Assembly (NCBI GenBank): GCA_034437515.1
Contig: DAOTTX010000227.1
Location: 1-20,647, forward strand
Direction of reading: 5' to 3'
Length of the DNA stretch: 20,647 nucleotides
From: DAOTTX01 sp034437515
GTDB taxonomy: Bacteria; Chloroflexota; Anaerolineae; Aggregatilineales; Phototrophicaceae
The notes beneath the pieces were generated by a model. The model was not told the DNA's origin, made no database searches, and saw only the letters and a list, made by a program, of their open reading frames with translations. Shown here in pieces: positions 6,889 to 13,961 of this stretch; the first letter of the stretch is position 1; each line of letters begins with the position of its first letter. The translations under genes and the position numbers were made by a program.

Positions 6889-7174
6889 AAGTTGTCCCTC
6901 CGTTTTTCTTTGGACTATCTGACATACCAATGACCATACGTCTTCGGGGAATTTTTTCCTTTTACTCACCTCCTATCCTTGGAACTGAACCGACATCTGC
7001 GAGAGGCCGAAAAGCTACAGAGAGTAGATAGCCCTTCCAGTATAGCTTGAAGAGCCCGCAATCAACAATAAAGAGGGAACGAAAAATCCAGGCACCAGGA
7101 CCGATCAATGCTCAATGAAGAAAGAATATGTGAAGGCAGTATCACCAAATAATCAACCGATAATCGATTATCGC
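6889..7174 (-). other. Long 5' leader of the Mo-hydroxylase operon
   Basis: From the predicted transcription start near 7174 to the ATG at 6888 there are about 285 bases without a supported gene. I saw short imperfect inverted repeats (for example AGCTA near 7044 with TAGCT near 7013) but no riboswitch I can name, including no convincing molybdenum-cofactor motif. A second SD-like AGGAGG near 6970 has no well-spaced start codon after it. Confidence 0.4.
7155..7173. promoter_or_regulatory. Operator A: palindrome AAYCGATWATCGRTT
   Basis: Positions 7155-7169 read AACCGATAATCGATT, and 7158-7173 form a perfect 16-bp palindrome, CGATAATCGATTATCG. It starts just downstream of the -10 box of the Mo-hydroxylase operon promoter, around the expected transcription start, a position suited to repression. 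The same 15-bp pattern appears at 13525 and 13619 near the cupin promoter. The GntR/UTRA regulator at 10486-11208 is the obvious candidate ligand, by inference only. Confidence 0.75.
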
Positions 7175-7180
7175 GTATTT

Positions 7181-7209
7181 ATTCTACCACCCTTCGAGCC
7201 CGATGTCAA
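7181..7209 (-). promoter_or_regulatory. Sigma-70-type promoter of the Mo-hydroxylase operon
   Basis: On the minus strand the -35 box is TTGACA (7209-7204), the spacer is 17 bases, and the -10 box is TAGAAT (7186-7181). The -35 box ends two bases past the stop codon of the upstream UroD-like gene, so the hydroxylase operon has its own promoter. Operator A follows about eight bases after the -10 box. Confidence 0.75.
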
Positions 7210-7210
7210 T

Positions 7211-8299
7211 TCAGCCATATCGCAGACTCGCCGTAAGCAACGCCCGGTAGTTCTCCAAGGGAACGAAATCGGGAATGGAATTGCTCGATCCCAAGAGCCA
7301 TCCGCCGCCGGGCGCCAATACCGCTGCCTTAGCGCGTACCTCCGCCTCCACATCCTCCGGCGTGCCCTCACACAGCGTGCGCTTCAAGTCGATATTGCCA
7401 GCCACAGCGATGCGATCGCCCCACCTCCGCTTCACGGCCACAATATCGTTCATCGGTGGCTCGAAGGGGTGGATGGCATCGAAGCCACAATCAACCAGAT
7501 CCGGCAATAATGCTGTCAAGTCTCCATCACTGTGGAGCCCCACCGGTAGCCCCGCTTGGTGGCAGCGATCCACGATCTTCCTATACCAAGGGAAGATCAG
7601 GTCCCGGTACAACTTAGGGGCCATCAACGGACCACTGTTGTAACAGAGATCGTCCGGCATCCAGATGGTACCCACCATGTCATACGCCAGCAAAATCTCC
7701 AGCACCTCAAGCTGGCTCTGCGCCAATTGATCAATCACGTCTTTCACCAGCTGGGGATCTTTCTTGATTTTGAAACAGAAATTCTCGAAACCCATAAGCT
7801 GCCAGGCTCCCATGAAGAGGTAACCCAGCTGGACGAGCAGCCGCATATCGGAGGGCAAGCAGGAACTCATTGCGTCCAGGTAAGTGTCCATATCGACGTA
7901 ATCGTTGTAGCCGCCGAATTCGTCGGCTTCAGGCCAAGGGAAAGCCGCGAAATCCTCCCTGTTGCGAATGATGCCCGTCTCTTCGATGGCCCAACCTGCA
8001 ACCGTTGGTGCAGAAGACACTCTGTCTTGAGAGCGGCGCCACGCCTTGACGAGCGGGTGAAATCCCCTCACCACCGAGCGCACACCGGCACGCATCGACA
8101 CGAAATCATACCCGGCCTGGCGCCAAAAATCGACCTCGTCTTGAACGCTATTGATAGGCCGCCCCAAGATGGCCGCCTGGATATCGCGGTGAATGGAGAG
8201 CTCGAACAGGGGCGCTCGATCGCCCTCGCCCTGGCGCAACATAGCGCGGCGCACGCGCCCGAAATTGGTACCGATCAACAAGTTTCCTGCTCTTGCCAT
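7211..8299 (-). CDS. Uroporphyrinogen-decarboxylase-superfamily protein (MtaA/CmuA-like)
   Basis: A 362-residue TIM-barrel protein of the URO-D superfamily. Family landmarks are PDDLCYNSGPLMAPKLYRDL (215-234), the barrel strand GLPVGLHSDGDLTALLPDL (250-268), AIHPFEPP (275-282) and VAGNIDLKRTL (299-309). Members of this group outside heme synthesis are mostly methyl-transferring enzymes that work with corrinoid proteins; no corrinoid protein gene is in this window. A true heme role is unlikely given the catabolic neighbours. The ATG at 8299 is preferred over 8353 because it begins four bases after the restored stop codon of the upstream UPF0261 reading frame (8304), as expected in an operon. 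It is the last gene of the GntR operon. Confidence 0.85.
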   Translation of the reverse strand: MARAGNLLIGTNFGRVRRAMLRQGEGDRAPLFELSIHRDIQAAILGRPINSVQDEVDFWRQAGYDFVSMRAGVRSVVRGFHPLVKAWRRSQDRVSSAPTVAGWAIEETGIIRNREDFAAFPWPEADEFGGYNDYVDMDTYLDAMSSCLPSDMRLLVQLGYLFMGAWQLMGFENFCFKIKKDPQLVKDVIDQLAQSQLEVLEILLAYDMVGTIWMPDDLCYNSGPLMAPKLYRDLIFPWYRKIVDRCHQAGLPVGLHSDGDLTALLPDLVDCGFDAIHPFEPPMNDIVAVKRRWGDRIAVAGNIDLKRTLCEGTPEDVEAEVRAKAAVLAPGGGWLLGSSNSIPDFVPLENYRALLTASLRYG

Positions 8300-8303
8300 A
8301 ATA

Positions 8304-8481
8304 TCACCAGCTAAGAAGATCACCGTCTTCCGAGGGCCCGGATAGACCGGCATCCCGGGGTGGATTTCCTGGCTTGGATCGATACCGTCCCGCTACCTCC
8401 CGCGGCGATTCCCCAGCCAGGAGACGCTCTGTACAGTCAGTCACGACGGTGGCGAACTCCGGGTCGTTCAAGTGAGCGTCA
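8304..8481 (-). pseudogene. Displaced 3' tail of the UPF0261 gene
   Basis: After the frame of the UPF0261 gene breaks near 8481, the normal family C terminus continues in another frame: DAHLNDPEFATVVTDC and on to a TGA at 8304-8306. UPF0261 proteins usually end with a DAHINDPEF-like motif, so this is clearly the missing tail. One base lost in the codon after GAG (8483-8485) explains it. Confidence 0.8.
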
Positions 8482-9628
8482 TCTCGATCACCGGTACCTC
8501 CGGCCGCAACCCCCCTTTTATGGTGTCGATCATTACCTGATTCCCTTCCGGCCCCCACAGCTCCCGTCCCTTCTGGTTGGGATCGGAGAATCCTTGCAAA
8601 GGAATCACCACAACCGTGGACCCCAGCGCCCGGTTGAGGCGCTCAACCATCGCTTGAGCCGATCGCCGCATCTCTTCCAGCGATGGCAGGACCGTCGTCA
8701 TCTGCGCATTGTGAACCATATGGGGGCGGTCTTGGACCTCTGGCGGGGCCTTCTTGATGGTCTCAAAGAGAAGGTAGTCATTTCCCCCCACCGAGACGAC
8801 CGCTGGAATCTCGTAACGAGAGAGGCTCTCCAGACGATTTGGAGCGCCAGCCAGCCCGCCGTTCTGGTAATCAATGATCTCGTGGGTACTGAGATCGATG
8901 ACGGCCTCAAACTTCCCGTCTTCGATCATGTTCTCCATCGCCGGCCCGCCGGTACCGTTGGCGTGGAAGGGCACCACCTCGTAGCCCTGCGATTCCAAGG
9001 CTGCCTTAATCCGCATCACGCACGGGGTGGTGATACCCAGCATTGTGATCGCGATGTTAGGCTTCTCGGATTCCGTTCCCGCTTGAGCGCGGAGGGTCAT
9101 CCCAGCGATGGCATTAGCGGCGTTCCGCAAGATGGGCCGGCTGATGAGATTGATGCCCAAAATATCGGTGACGGAGTGCATCATGCAGATGTCCTTCGTC
9201 CCAACGTACGGCCCGAACTGGAACGTGCCGCTGGCGATGGGCGAGAGCATCAGCTTCGGGACACCGTAAGGCAGATTCCGCATGGCGGCGGTGCCGATGG
9301 AAGTTCCCTGGCCCCCGCCGAGGCTGATGATGCCGTCCAGCCGGCCATTCGCGTAGAGATCTTGAACGATGCGGCATACCCCCTCCGTCTGCGAAGCGAT
9401 CGCCAGGCCCTTCTCGCCCTGCTCTAACAGGGCGTCCAGCGTCGTGCCCGCTGCTTCGGCCACCTCCTGGCGCGTGATATCGGCCGGCACGGAGGGACTG
9501 CTCAAAATCCCCGGGTCGATAAGAATCGTCTCCAGGCCCCAGGCCGCGATCTGGTCGCGCACGAAGCCCGCCTCTTGGCCCTTCGTGTCCAGTGTCGCCA
9601 CGATGACGACGGTTCGTCTCCCCTTCAT
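8468..9628 (-). CDS. UPF0261 family (Tm-1-like ATP-binding) protein, frameshifted near 3' end
   Basis: An ORF of 386 residues with the typical UPF0261 start, RRTVVIVATLDTKGQEAGF, the glycine-rich GGGQGTSIGTAAM loop, LMLSPIASG and the second-domain motif FHANGTGG. In tomato Tm-1 the related domain binds ATP; the bacterial enzyme's reaction is not established. The ORF stops early at VIEMTLT, while the expected DAHLNDPEF tail is found in another frame, so a one-base deletion near 8481 separates them. Whether it is a sequencing error or a real mutation cannot be told here; the rest of the protein is intact. The ATG at 9628 lies one base after the stop of the lactonase-like gene, and 55 further upstream codons overlap that gene and are rejected. 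Confidence 0.88.
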   Translation of the reverse strand: MKGRRTVVIVATLDTKGQEAGFVRDQIAAWGLETILIDPGILSSPSVPADITRQEVAEAAGTTLDALLEQGEKGLAIASQTEGVCRIVQDLYANGRLDGIISLGGGQGTSIGTAAMRNLPYGVPKLMLSPIASGTFQFGPYVGTKDICMMHSVTDILGINLISRPILRNAANAIAGMTLRAQAGTESEKPNIAITMLGITTPCVMRIKAALESQGYEVVPFHANGTGGPAMENMIEDGKFEAVIDLSTHEIIDYQNGGLAGAPNRLESLSRYEIPAVVSVGGNDYLLFETIKKAPPEVQDRPHMVHNAQMTTVLPSLEEMRRSAQAMVERLNRALGSTVVVIPLQGFSDPNQKGRELWGPEGNQVMIDTIKGGLRPEVPVIEMTLT

Positions 9629-9629
9629 C

Positions 9630-10460
9630 CTAAATCCCCGCGAAGTGGAAAGGAGCACCGGGAACTGGCTCCCGCTTCTTACGCACGGGCATGCCGTCGT
9701 AAGGATAGACCTCGTGTTCCAGCACAGCATCGTCGTGGCTGGGGAGGATGAAGTTGGCGCGACAGTCGATCTCCTCCATGCTCCGCCAACCATCGACGAT
9801 ATTCACTAGGCGCTGCTGGATCCAGTACCGCCAGTGCTCGTCCATCTTGGGCTCGAAGTTGCGGTAGCGGAAGATGGCATCACCCACAATGACGGCGCTC
9901 CCCATGGAGGTCTCCACCTGAACCGATTGGTGGCCTGGGGTGTGTCCCGGCGTGGGAAAAGCGATGACGCCGGGCACGATCTCCGCCGCGCCCTCCAGGA
10001 CCTCGAACTGGCAGCCGACGAAAGGCGCCTCAAGCCCCAGAATCGGCGCTTCGTAGGAGCGGAAGTACGGTGGAAGGGGATTGTAGGCCCAGCGGATCTC
10101 CTCCGCCGTTGCGAAGTAGCGGGCGTTCCGGAAGACCTTCATATTGCTGGTGTGGTCCCAGTGGAGATGAGTGAAGATGCAGACATCGATCTCGTCGGGA
10201 TCGACGCCCATCTCGCGCAGCGCGTCGGGGCTCTGGAGAGCGTCCCGTTTCTCGCAGGAGTGATGGTACTTACTCGCCCGCTCAGCGTCGGGTAGGCCCG
10301 TGTCGACCATGATCTTATGTTCTCCCGTATCGACGTAGAAGCAGACGACGGGGATGTCGATCTTGCGACCGCTGTCCCCCTTCATAAACATGTACGTTCC
10401 GTGATCGGCTTTGCACCAACCGGTGTTAATGGGATAGATGCGTGTTTCTTTTATTGACAT
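9630..10460 (-). CDS. Metallo-beta-lactamase-fold hydrolase (N-acyl-homoserine-lactonase-like)
   Basis: A 276-residue MBL-fold protein. The metal-binding HxHxDH motif is HLHWDH (98-103), with further ligands in TPGHTPGH (170-177), Asp194 in VGDAI, and His242 in LPSHDD. The arrangement is that of the lactonase group that contains AiiA, so it likely hydrolyses a lactone or similar ester using two zinc ions. In this setting it may open a lactone made in the degradation pathway and not act as a quorum-quenching enzyme, but both are possible. A good SD (AGGAG, six bases) precedes the ATG. It is 25 bases after the regulator gene and one base before the UPF0261 gene. Confidence 0.92.
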   Translation of the reverse strand: MSIKETRIYPINTGWCKADHGTYMFMKGDSGRKIDIPVVCFYVDTGEHKIMVDTGLPDAERASKYHHSCEKRDALQSPDALREMGVDPDEIDVCIFTHLHWDHTSNMKVFRNARYFATAEEIRWAYNPLPPYFRSYEAPILGLEAPFVGCQFEVLEGAAEIVPGVIAFPTPGHTPGHQSVQVETSMGSAVIVGDAIFRYRNFEPKMDEHWRYWIQQRLVNIVDGWRSMEEIDCRANFILPSHDDAVLEHEVYPYDGMPVRKKREPVPGAPFHFAGI

Positions 10461-10485
10461 GACAATCTCCTTTCTTACAAGTTTT

Positions 10486-11208
10486 CTACTGGCCCGGCGA
10501 CAAGAGATGTACCGCCGTTGGCCACAGTTCAGCTACATCATGGTACTGGTTGGGGTCGACGTGGAGGATGGCCCACACCACGGGCTTCTCCGTAGCACCC
10601 CAGGCCAGACGAGAGATCTCCAACACCGATGCACCGAGAGATAGGCCCAACACCTCCCTATCCTGCTCCGTAGCCGGGACGATCCCCAGATCCTCCTCCG
10701 CGCCGGTTAAGACCACGTGATACTCTTCCTCCAAGAGGCCCTGAAACGACCTCTGGCTAACGTTCTCTCCCTCCAGGCCCGGACAGACGTCAAAGGGCAG
10801 ATAATTGATCTGATTCGCCAGCGGTGACTCGCCGACACGGCGCGTGCGCTCGAATCGGCAAACCGGCGCGCCCACTCCAATCGCAAGTCTCTCCGCGACA
10901 ACGTCTGCAGCCGGTTCCACGCGCACGACCCGCACTTCAGAGGTGGGCTTTAGCCCTCGCTTCTGGGTATGGGCGTGGACGCTCCCCACACCCCGCTCAG
11001 CCAATCCCAAGATCCGAAACCAGCCAGCTTCCGCCTCGACCAGCCCCTTGCGATGAGCAGAGACTAGCACCCGTCGCATATCGGTGTCGGAGGCGCCGTA
11101 ACGCTCGCAAAGCGCATCAACGTTCCAGATCGTGCCAATCTCGAACGCGCCGCCGGCAACCTCCGATTCGAACTCCCGCTGTAAATCCCTTGGAAAATCG
11201 ATCGTCAT
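10486..11208 (-). CDS. GntR-family regulator with UTRA-like effector domain
   Basis: A 240-residue protein. The N-terminal winged helix-turn-helix (about 1-70) has the GntR pattern, LQREFESEVAGGAFEIG followed by the helix around DALCERYGASDTDMRRVL and the wing KGLVEAEAGWFRI. The rest resembles the UTRA effector domain of the HutC subgroup, which binds small metabolites, with YLPFDVCPGL as a typical stretch. It is the first gene of the lactonase-UPF0261-UroD operon and is divergent from the alcohol dehydrogenase gene. It is the only regulator in the window and so the best candidate to bind the shared AAYCGATWATCGRTT sites; no such site is seen in its own 86-bp promoter gap. AGGAG lies upstream of the ATG. 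Confidence 0.88.
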   Translation of the reverse strand: MTIDFPRDLQREFESEVAGGAFEIGTIWNVDALCERYGASDTDMRRVLVSAHRKGLVEAEAGWFRILGLAERGVGSVHAHTQKRGLKPTSEVRVVRVEPAADVVAERLAIGVGAPVCRFERTRRVGESPLANQINYLPFDVCPGLEGENVSQRSFQGLLEEEYHVVLTGAEEDLGIVPATEQDREVLGLSLGASVLEISRLAWGATEKPVVWAILHVDPNQYHDVAELWPTAVHLLSPGQ

Positions 11209-11225
11209 ACACCCTCTCCTCTAAG

Positions 11226-11254
11226 TTGACAGAATCCCCCAAGCGTTGTAGTCT
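11226..11254 (+). promoter_or_regulatory. Possible promoter of the alcohol dehydrogenase gene
   Basis: TTGACA at 11226-11231 is followed after 17 bases by TAGTCT at 11249-11254. The -35 is perfect, the -10 poor (3 of 6). It lies in the 86-bp divergent gap. The shared palindrome is not present here, so regulation may differ from the other two promoters. Confidence 0.4.
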
Positions 11255-11294
11255 TGGACCATCCTCACTGATATTGATGAAAAGGAGGCCAATT

Positions 11295-12332
11295 GTGAAA
11301 GCACTGGTCAAGTATGCTTTGGGCTCCGGAAACGTCGCCTTGCGCGACGTCGAAGAGCCTGTTCCAGGCCCCGGTCAGGCCAAGATCGCGGTCAAAGCCG
11401 CTGGTATCTGCGGCTCGGACCTGCACATCTACCACGATGAGATCCAGATCCCCATCGAGCCGCCCGTTGTGATGGGCCACGAGTTTGCCGGTGTAGTCGT
11501 CGAATGCGGAGAGGGGGTCGAGCACATCCAGGTTGGTGATCGCGTGACCTGTGAGACCTCGGCCACCATCTGTGGTCGCTGCCTCCAATGCCGGATCGGA
11601 AACTACAATATGTGCACAGATCGAAAAGTCGTGGGCTACGCCGTTGATGGCTGTTTTGCCCGCTATTGTGTCGTAAACGAGCGGCAGGTCCACGTCCTTC
11701 TGGACAACATCGACTTCGTTGCCGGCGCACTCACCGAGCCCCTAGCCTGCTGTGTCCACGCAGTCACCGAAATGACGCCGATTTTGGCCGGGGACGTGGT
11801 CGTCATCACCGGGCCGGGCGCCATCGGCCTCCTCTGCCTTCAACTCGTCAAGGCGGCCGGCGGATTCGCCGTTGTATGCGGCACGGCTCAGGACCAAGAG
11901 CGGCTCGAACTGGCCCGGAAATTGGGCGCAGACACAACCCTCGACGTGACGTCGGAGAATCTGTTGGCCTGGCTCGCCACACACACCGAAACCGGGGGCG
12001 CCGACGTCTTCCTCGAGTGCGCCGGCGCTCCCCCAGCAGCGCGGTTGGGTCTCTCTGCCACCCGCCGAGGTGGGCGATACACCCAGATCGGCCTTTTCAG
12101 CAGCCCATTCGAGCTGGCCTTTGACGTGATCGCCTACAAAGAGCTCCGCGTGACGGGCGCCCTGGGCCAGAAATGGACCGCGTGGCGGCGTGCCCTCTCG
12201 CTGATGGGCCATGAAAAGGTGCACACCGGTGCCCTGGTCAGCCACGTTCTACCGCTTTCTCAATGGAAAGAAGCATTTCGTCTGGTGGAAGAGAAGCAGG
12301 GTCTTAAAATCGTCCTGCAGCCAGAAAACTAA
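11295..12332 (+). CDS. Zinc-dependent alcohol dehydrogenase (MDR family)
   Basis: A 345-residue medium-chain dehydrogenase like sorbitol or threonine dehydrogenase. Catalytic zinc residues are Cys39 (GICGSD), His62 with Glu63 (GHE) and probably Glu148 (TEPLAC). The structural zinc site is CGRCLQCRIGNYNMC (Cys93, 96, 99, 107). The Rossmann motif is GPGAIG (173-178). It oxidises a polyol or secondary alcohol with NAD(P)+. The start is GTG, six bases after AGGAGG; longer in-frame extensions reaching 10824 run antisense through the regulator gene and are rejected. It is the only plus-strand enzyme gene of the locus and its stop overlaps the stop of the convergent SDR gene by four bases, so the two transcripts overlap at their ends. 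Confidence 0.94.
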   Translation: MKALVKYALGSGNVALRDVEEPVPGPGQAKIAVKAAGICGSDLHIYHDEIQIPIEPPVVMGHEFAGVVVECGEGVEHIQVGDRVTCETSATICGRCLQCRIGNYNMCTDRKVVGYAVDGCFARYCVVNERQVHVLLDNIDFVAGALTEPLACCVHAVTEMTPILAGDVVVITGPGAIGLLCLQLVKAAGGFAVVCGTAQDQERLELARKLGADTTLDVTSENLLAWLATHTETGGADVFLECAGAPPAARLGLSATRRGGRYTQIGLFSSPFELAFDVIAYKELRVTGALGQKWTAWRRALSLMGHEKVHTGALVSHVLPLSQWKEAFRLVEEKQGLKIVLQPEN

Positions 12333-13075
12333 TCCATCAACAGACCGCCATTGACGTCGAGCACCTCGCCGGTGATGAAGTCGGCTGCGGCGGAGGCGAG
12401 AAAGACCACCGCCTGGGCCACATCCTTGGGGGTTCCAAGACGTCGCAGCGGCGTCTGCTGGCGCATCGCCTCGTTCTCTTCCTCGGAGGCTTCGGCGATC
12501 ATCGGGGTTTCGATCCGACCGGGTGCGACGGCGTTGACGGTGATGCCATACGGCCCAACCTCACGGGCCAGGGACTTAGTCAGCGCGATGATGCCCGCCT
12601 TGGAGACCGCGTAGTGGACGCCGCACAGCACGCCCCCTGTCTTGCCCGCCGAGGACGACATATTGATGATCCGCCCTTCGCGCTGGCTCTTCATCTGGCC
12701 GACGACGGCCTGTGAGCAGAGGAAGACGCCTTTCAGATTGACCGCCAGCACGCGATCCCATTGTTCCTCGGTCACTTCTTCAAAGGAAAGAATCTCGTAG
12801 ATTCCAGCGTTGTTGACCAGGATATCGATCCGGCTAAAGCGGTCGTATATCGCGTCCACAACCTGGTCGATCTGCGTGCGATCGGTGACATCCATCTCGA
12901 AAGCTGATCCCACGCCGCCCGCTGCCTCGATGGCAGTTAAGGTATCGTCCAGGATCGTAGCATCGATGTCGCCGACGGCGACGCGAGCGCCTTCTTGAGC
13001 CAACGCCACGGCGCAGGCACGGCCGATGCCCCGCCCCCCACCCGTGACGAGAGCTACCTTATCTTTAAGTTGCAT
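12329..13075 (-). CDS. SDR-family oxidoreductase (3-oxoacyl-reductase-like)
   Basis: A 248-residue classical short-chain dehydrogenase with TGGGRGIG (11-18), NNAG (88-91), the catalytic Ser in NMSSSAG (about 140-142) and YAVSK (Tyr155, Lys159). The Asp36 after the second strand (VGDID) suggests NAD(H) over NADP(H). It has no missing residue. It is second in a two-gene operon, ten bases after the cupin gene. It is only distantly like the SDR at 689-1483, so the pathway probably has two different oxidation or reduction steps. The substrate cannot be assigned. Confidence 0.93.
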   Translation of the reverse strand: MQLKDKVALVTGGGRGIGRACAVALAQEGARVAVGDIDATILDDTLTAIEAAGGVGSAFEMDVTDRTQIDQVVDAIYDRFSRIDILVNNAGIYEILSFEEVTEEQWDRVLAVNLKGVFLCSQAVVGQMKSQREGRIINMSSSAGKTGGVLCGVHYAVSKAGIIALTKSLAREVGPYGITVNAVAPGRIETPMIAEASEEENEAMRQQTPLRRLGTPKDVAQAVVFLASAAADFITGEVLDVNGGLLMD

Positions 13076-13085
13076 CGCTGGGCAC

Positions 13086-13475
13086 CTATTCGCTCAGATT
13101 ATGATCTTCGCGGTACTTCTCTGGGATGAAGGGAGGTGCGACTGCCGCTACGACCTTGAAGACTTCATCACCATCGTTGATCAGTTGATGGACGCTCTTA
13201 GCAGGTGCAAAGACGACGTTTCCAGGCTCGACGTCGAAAACATCATCGTCCACCTTGATCTTTCCGCAGCCAGAGATGCAGTAGAAAACCTCCTCCTGTT
13301 CCTCGTGAGAATGCGCGTTACTGGTGAAACCAGGGTCAACAGAGCTCGTTCCCAACCACAGTTGGGTAGTTCCCAACGTCCACGGAGCGGCCAAATGACG
13401 AATGACGCGCTGGTGCGGGGGGGCGATACGATCTCCTTCAACGTCCTGCTCACGAATAAACCTCTTCTTCGCCAT
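13086..13475 (-). CDS. Cupin-domain protein
   Basis: A 129-residue single cupin. Motif 1 is HSHEEQEEVFYCISG with His55, His57 and Glu61 or Glu62 as metal ligands; motif 2 is EPGNVVFAPAKSVHQLIN with His96. Small cupins of this kind act as isomerases, dioxygenases or ligand-binding proteins, often in sugar or aromatic breakdown; nothing here picks one. The ATG has GAGGAGG upstream. It leads the operon with the second SDR gene and its promoter carries two copies of the shared operator, so it is probably the most tightly controlled unit in the locus. Confidence 0.9.
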   Translation of the reverse strand: MAKKRFIREQDVEGDRIAPPHQRVIRHLAAPWTLGTTQLWLGTSSVDPGFTSNAHSHEEQEEVFYCISGCGKIKVDDDVFDVEPGNVVFAPAKSVHQLINDGDEVFKVVAAVAPPFIPEKYREDHNLSE

Positions 13476-13524
13476 TCCTTCCTCCTCAAGCCCTAAGTGG
13501 TAACTTCAACATGGGATAGCAATA

Positions 13525-13539
13525 GATCGATAATCGATT
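13525..13539. promoter_or_regulatory. Operator B: shared palindrome at the cupin promoter start
   Basis: GATCGATAATCGATT matches AAYCGATWATCGRTT at 14 of 15 positions. It begins about ten bases downstream of the -10 box of the cupin promoter, roughly +3 to +18, the same relative place as operator A at the hydroxylase promoter. Confidence 0.75.
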
Positions 13540-13548
13540 GTCTACTTA

Positions 13549-13576
13549 ATTCTATTTGTTTCTAAGAAGATGTCAA
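13549..13576 (-). promoter_or_regulatory. Sigma-70-type promoter of the cupin-SDR operon
   Basis: Minus strand: TTGACA (13576-13571), 16-base spacer, TAGAAT (13554-13549). The predicted start near 13542 gives a leader of about 67 bases. Both boxes are identical to those of the Mo-hydroxylase promoter. Confidence 0.75.
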
Positions 13577-13618
13577 CCGGGCTTGACACAGCCTTAAAAG
13601 ATGGTAAAATCTTGCAAT

Positions 13619-13633
13619 AATCGATAATCGGTT
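13619..13633. promoter_or_regulatory. Operator C: upstream copy of the shared palindrome
   Basis: AATCGATAATCGGTT matches the consensus at every position. Its centre is 94 bp (about nine helical turns) from the centre of operator B, and the promoter lies between the two. It is 12 bp outside the left end of the AT-rich element. Confidence 0.7.
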
Positions 13634-13645
13634 AAGGATAGATAC

Positions 13646-13961
13646 ATCTATACTTTTGCACTTTTTGATCAAGACCAATTTTTCAACATCAAACTGTGTA
13701 TGTGATTATTTTATGCAACACAGGTTGCCAGTTTGTTGGTCAATATTGATTATTTTGTGGAAATTAGCGTTTTATATTGCGTGAAAGCATAAATTATTGC
13801 CGAGAATTATTTCACTAGCACATTATTTTTACTATTTGCACGGGCTTATTGTTATTTGGCAGCACTATACAACTAAATTAGCAGAAAAGCTTTTATCATT
13901 GCTATAATTGTATTATCTATCAAAATTTAATGCTTAAAATAAAAACCGCAAAAGTATAGAT
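13646..13961. mobile_element. AT-rich MITE-like segment with 14-bp terminal inverted repeats
   Basis: The ends ATCTATACTTTTGC (13646-13659) and GCAAAAGTATAGAT (13948-13961) are exact inverted repeats; similarity continues inward in a T-rich run. The 316-bp interior is strongly AT-rich, unlike everything around it, and has no credible gene. ATAGATAC occurs at 13638-13645 and again at 13956-13963, partly overlapping the right repeat, so a clean target duplication cannot be defined. This fits a small non-autonomous element or an IS remnant. It lies across the 3' end of the surface-protein gene. It fills most of the 451-bp gap between that gene and the cupin gene. Confidence 0.55.

Noticed and set aside
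6888..6935. Short upstream ORF (18 codons from an ATG near 6936) overlapping the FAD-gene start
   Set aside because: No SD at proper distance and no sign of selection; could be chance.
6967..6969. GTG at 6969 as start of the FAD subunit
   Set aside because: The SD-like GGAGG touches the codon with no spacing and the extension is not family-like.
11190..11208. ATCGATCGT near the regulator start as another operator copy
   Set aside because: It lacks the AAYCGATWATCGRTT symmetry and lies in coding sequence.
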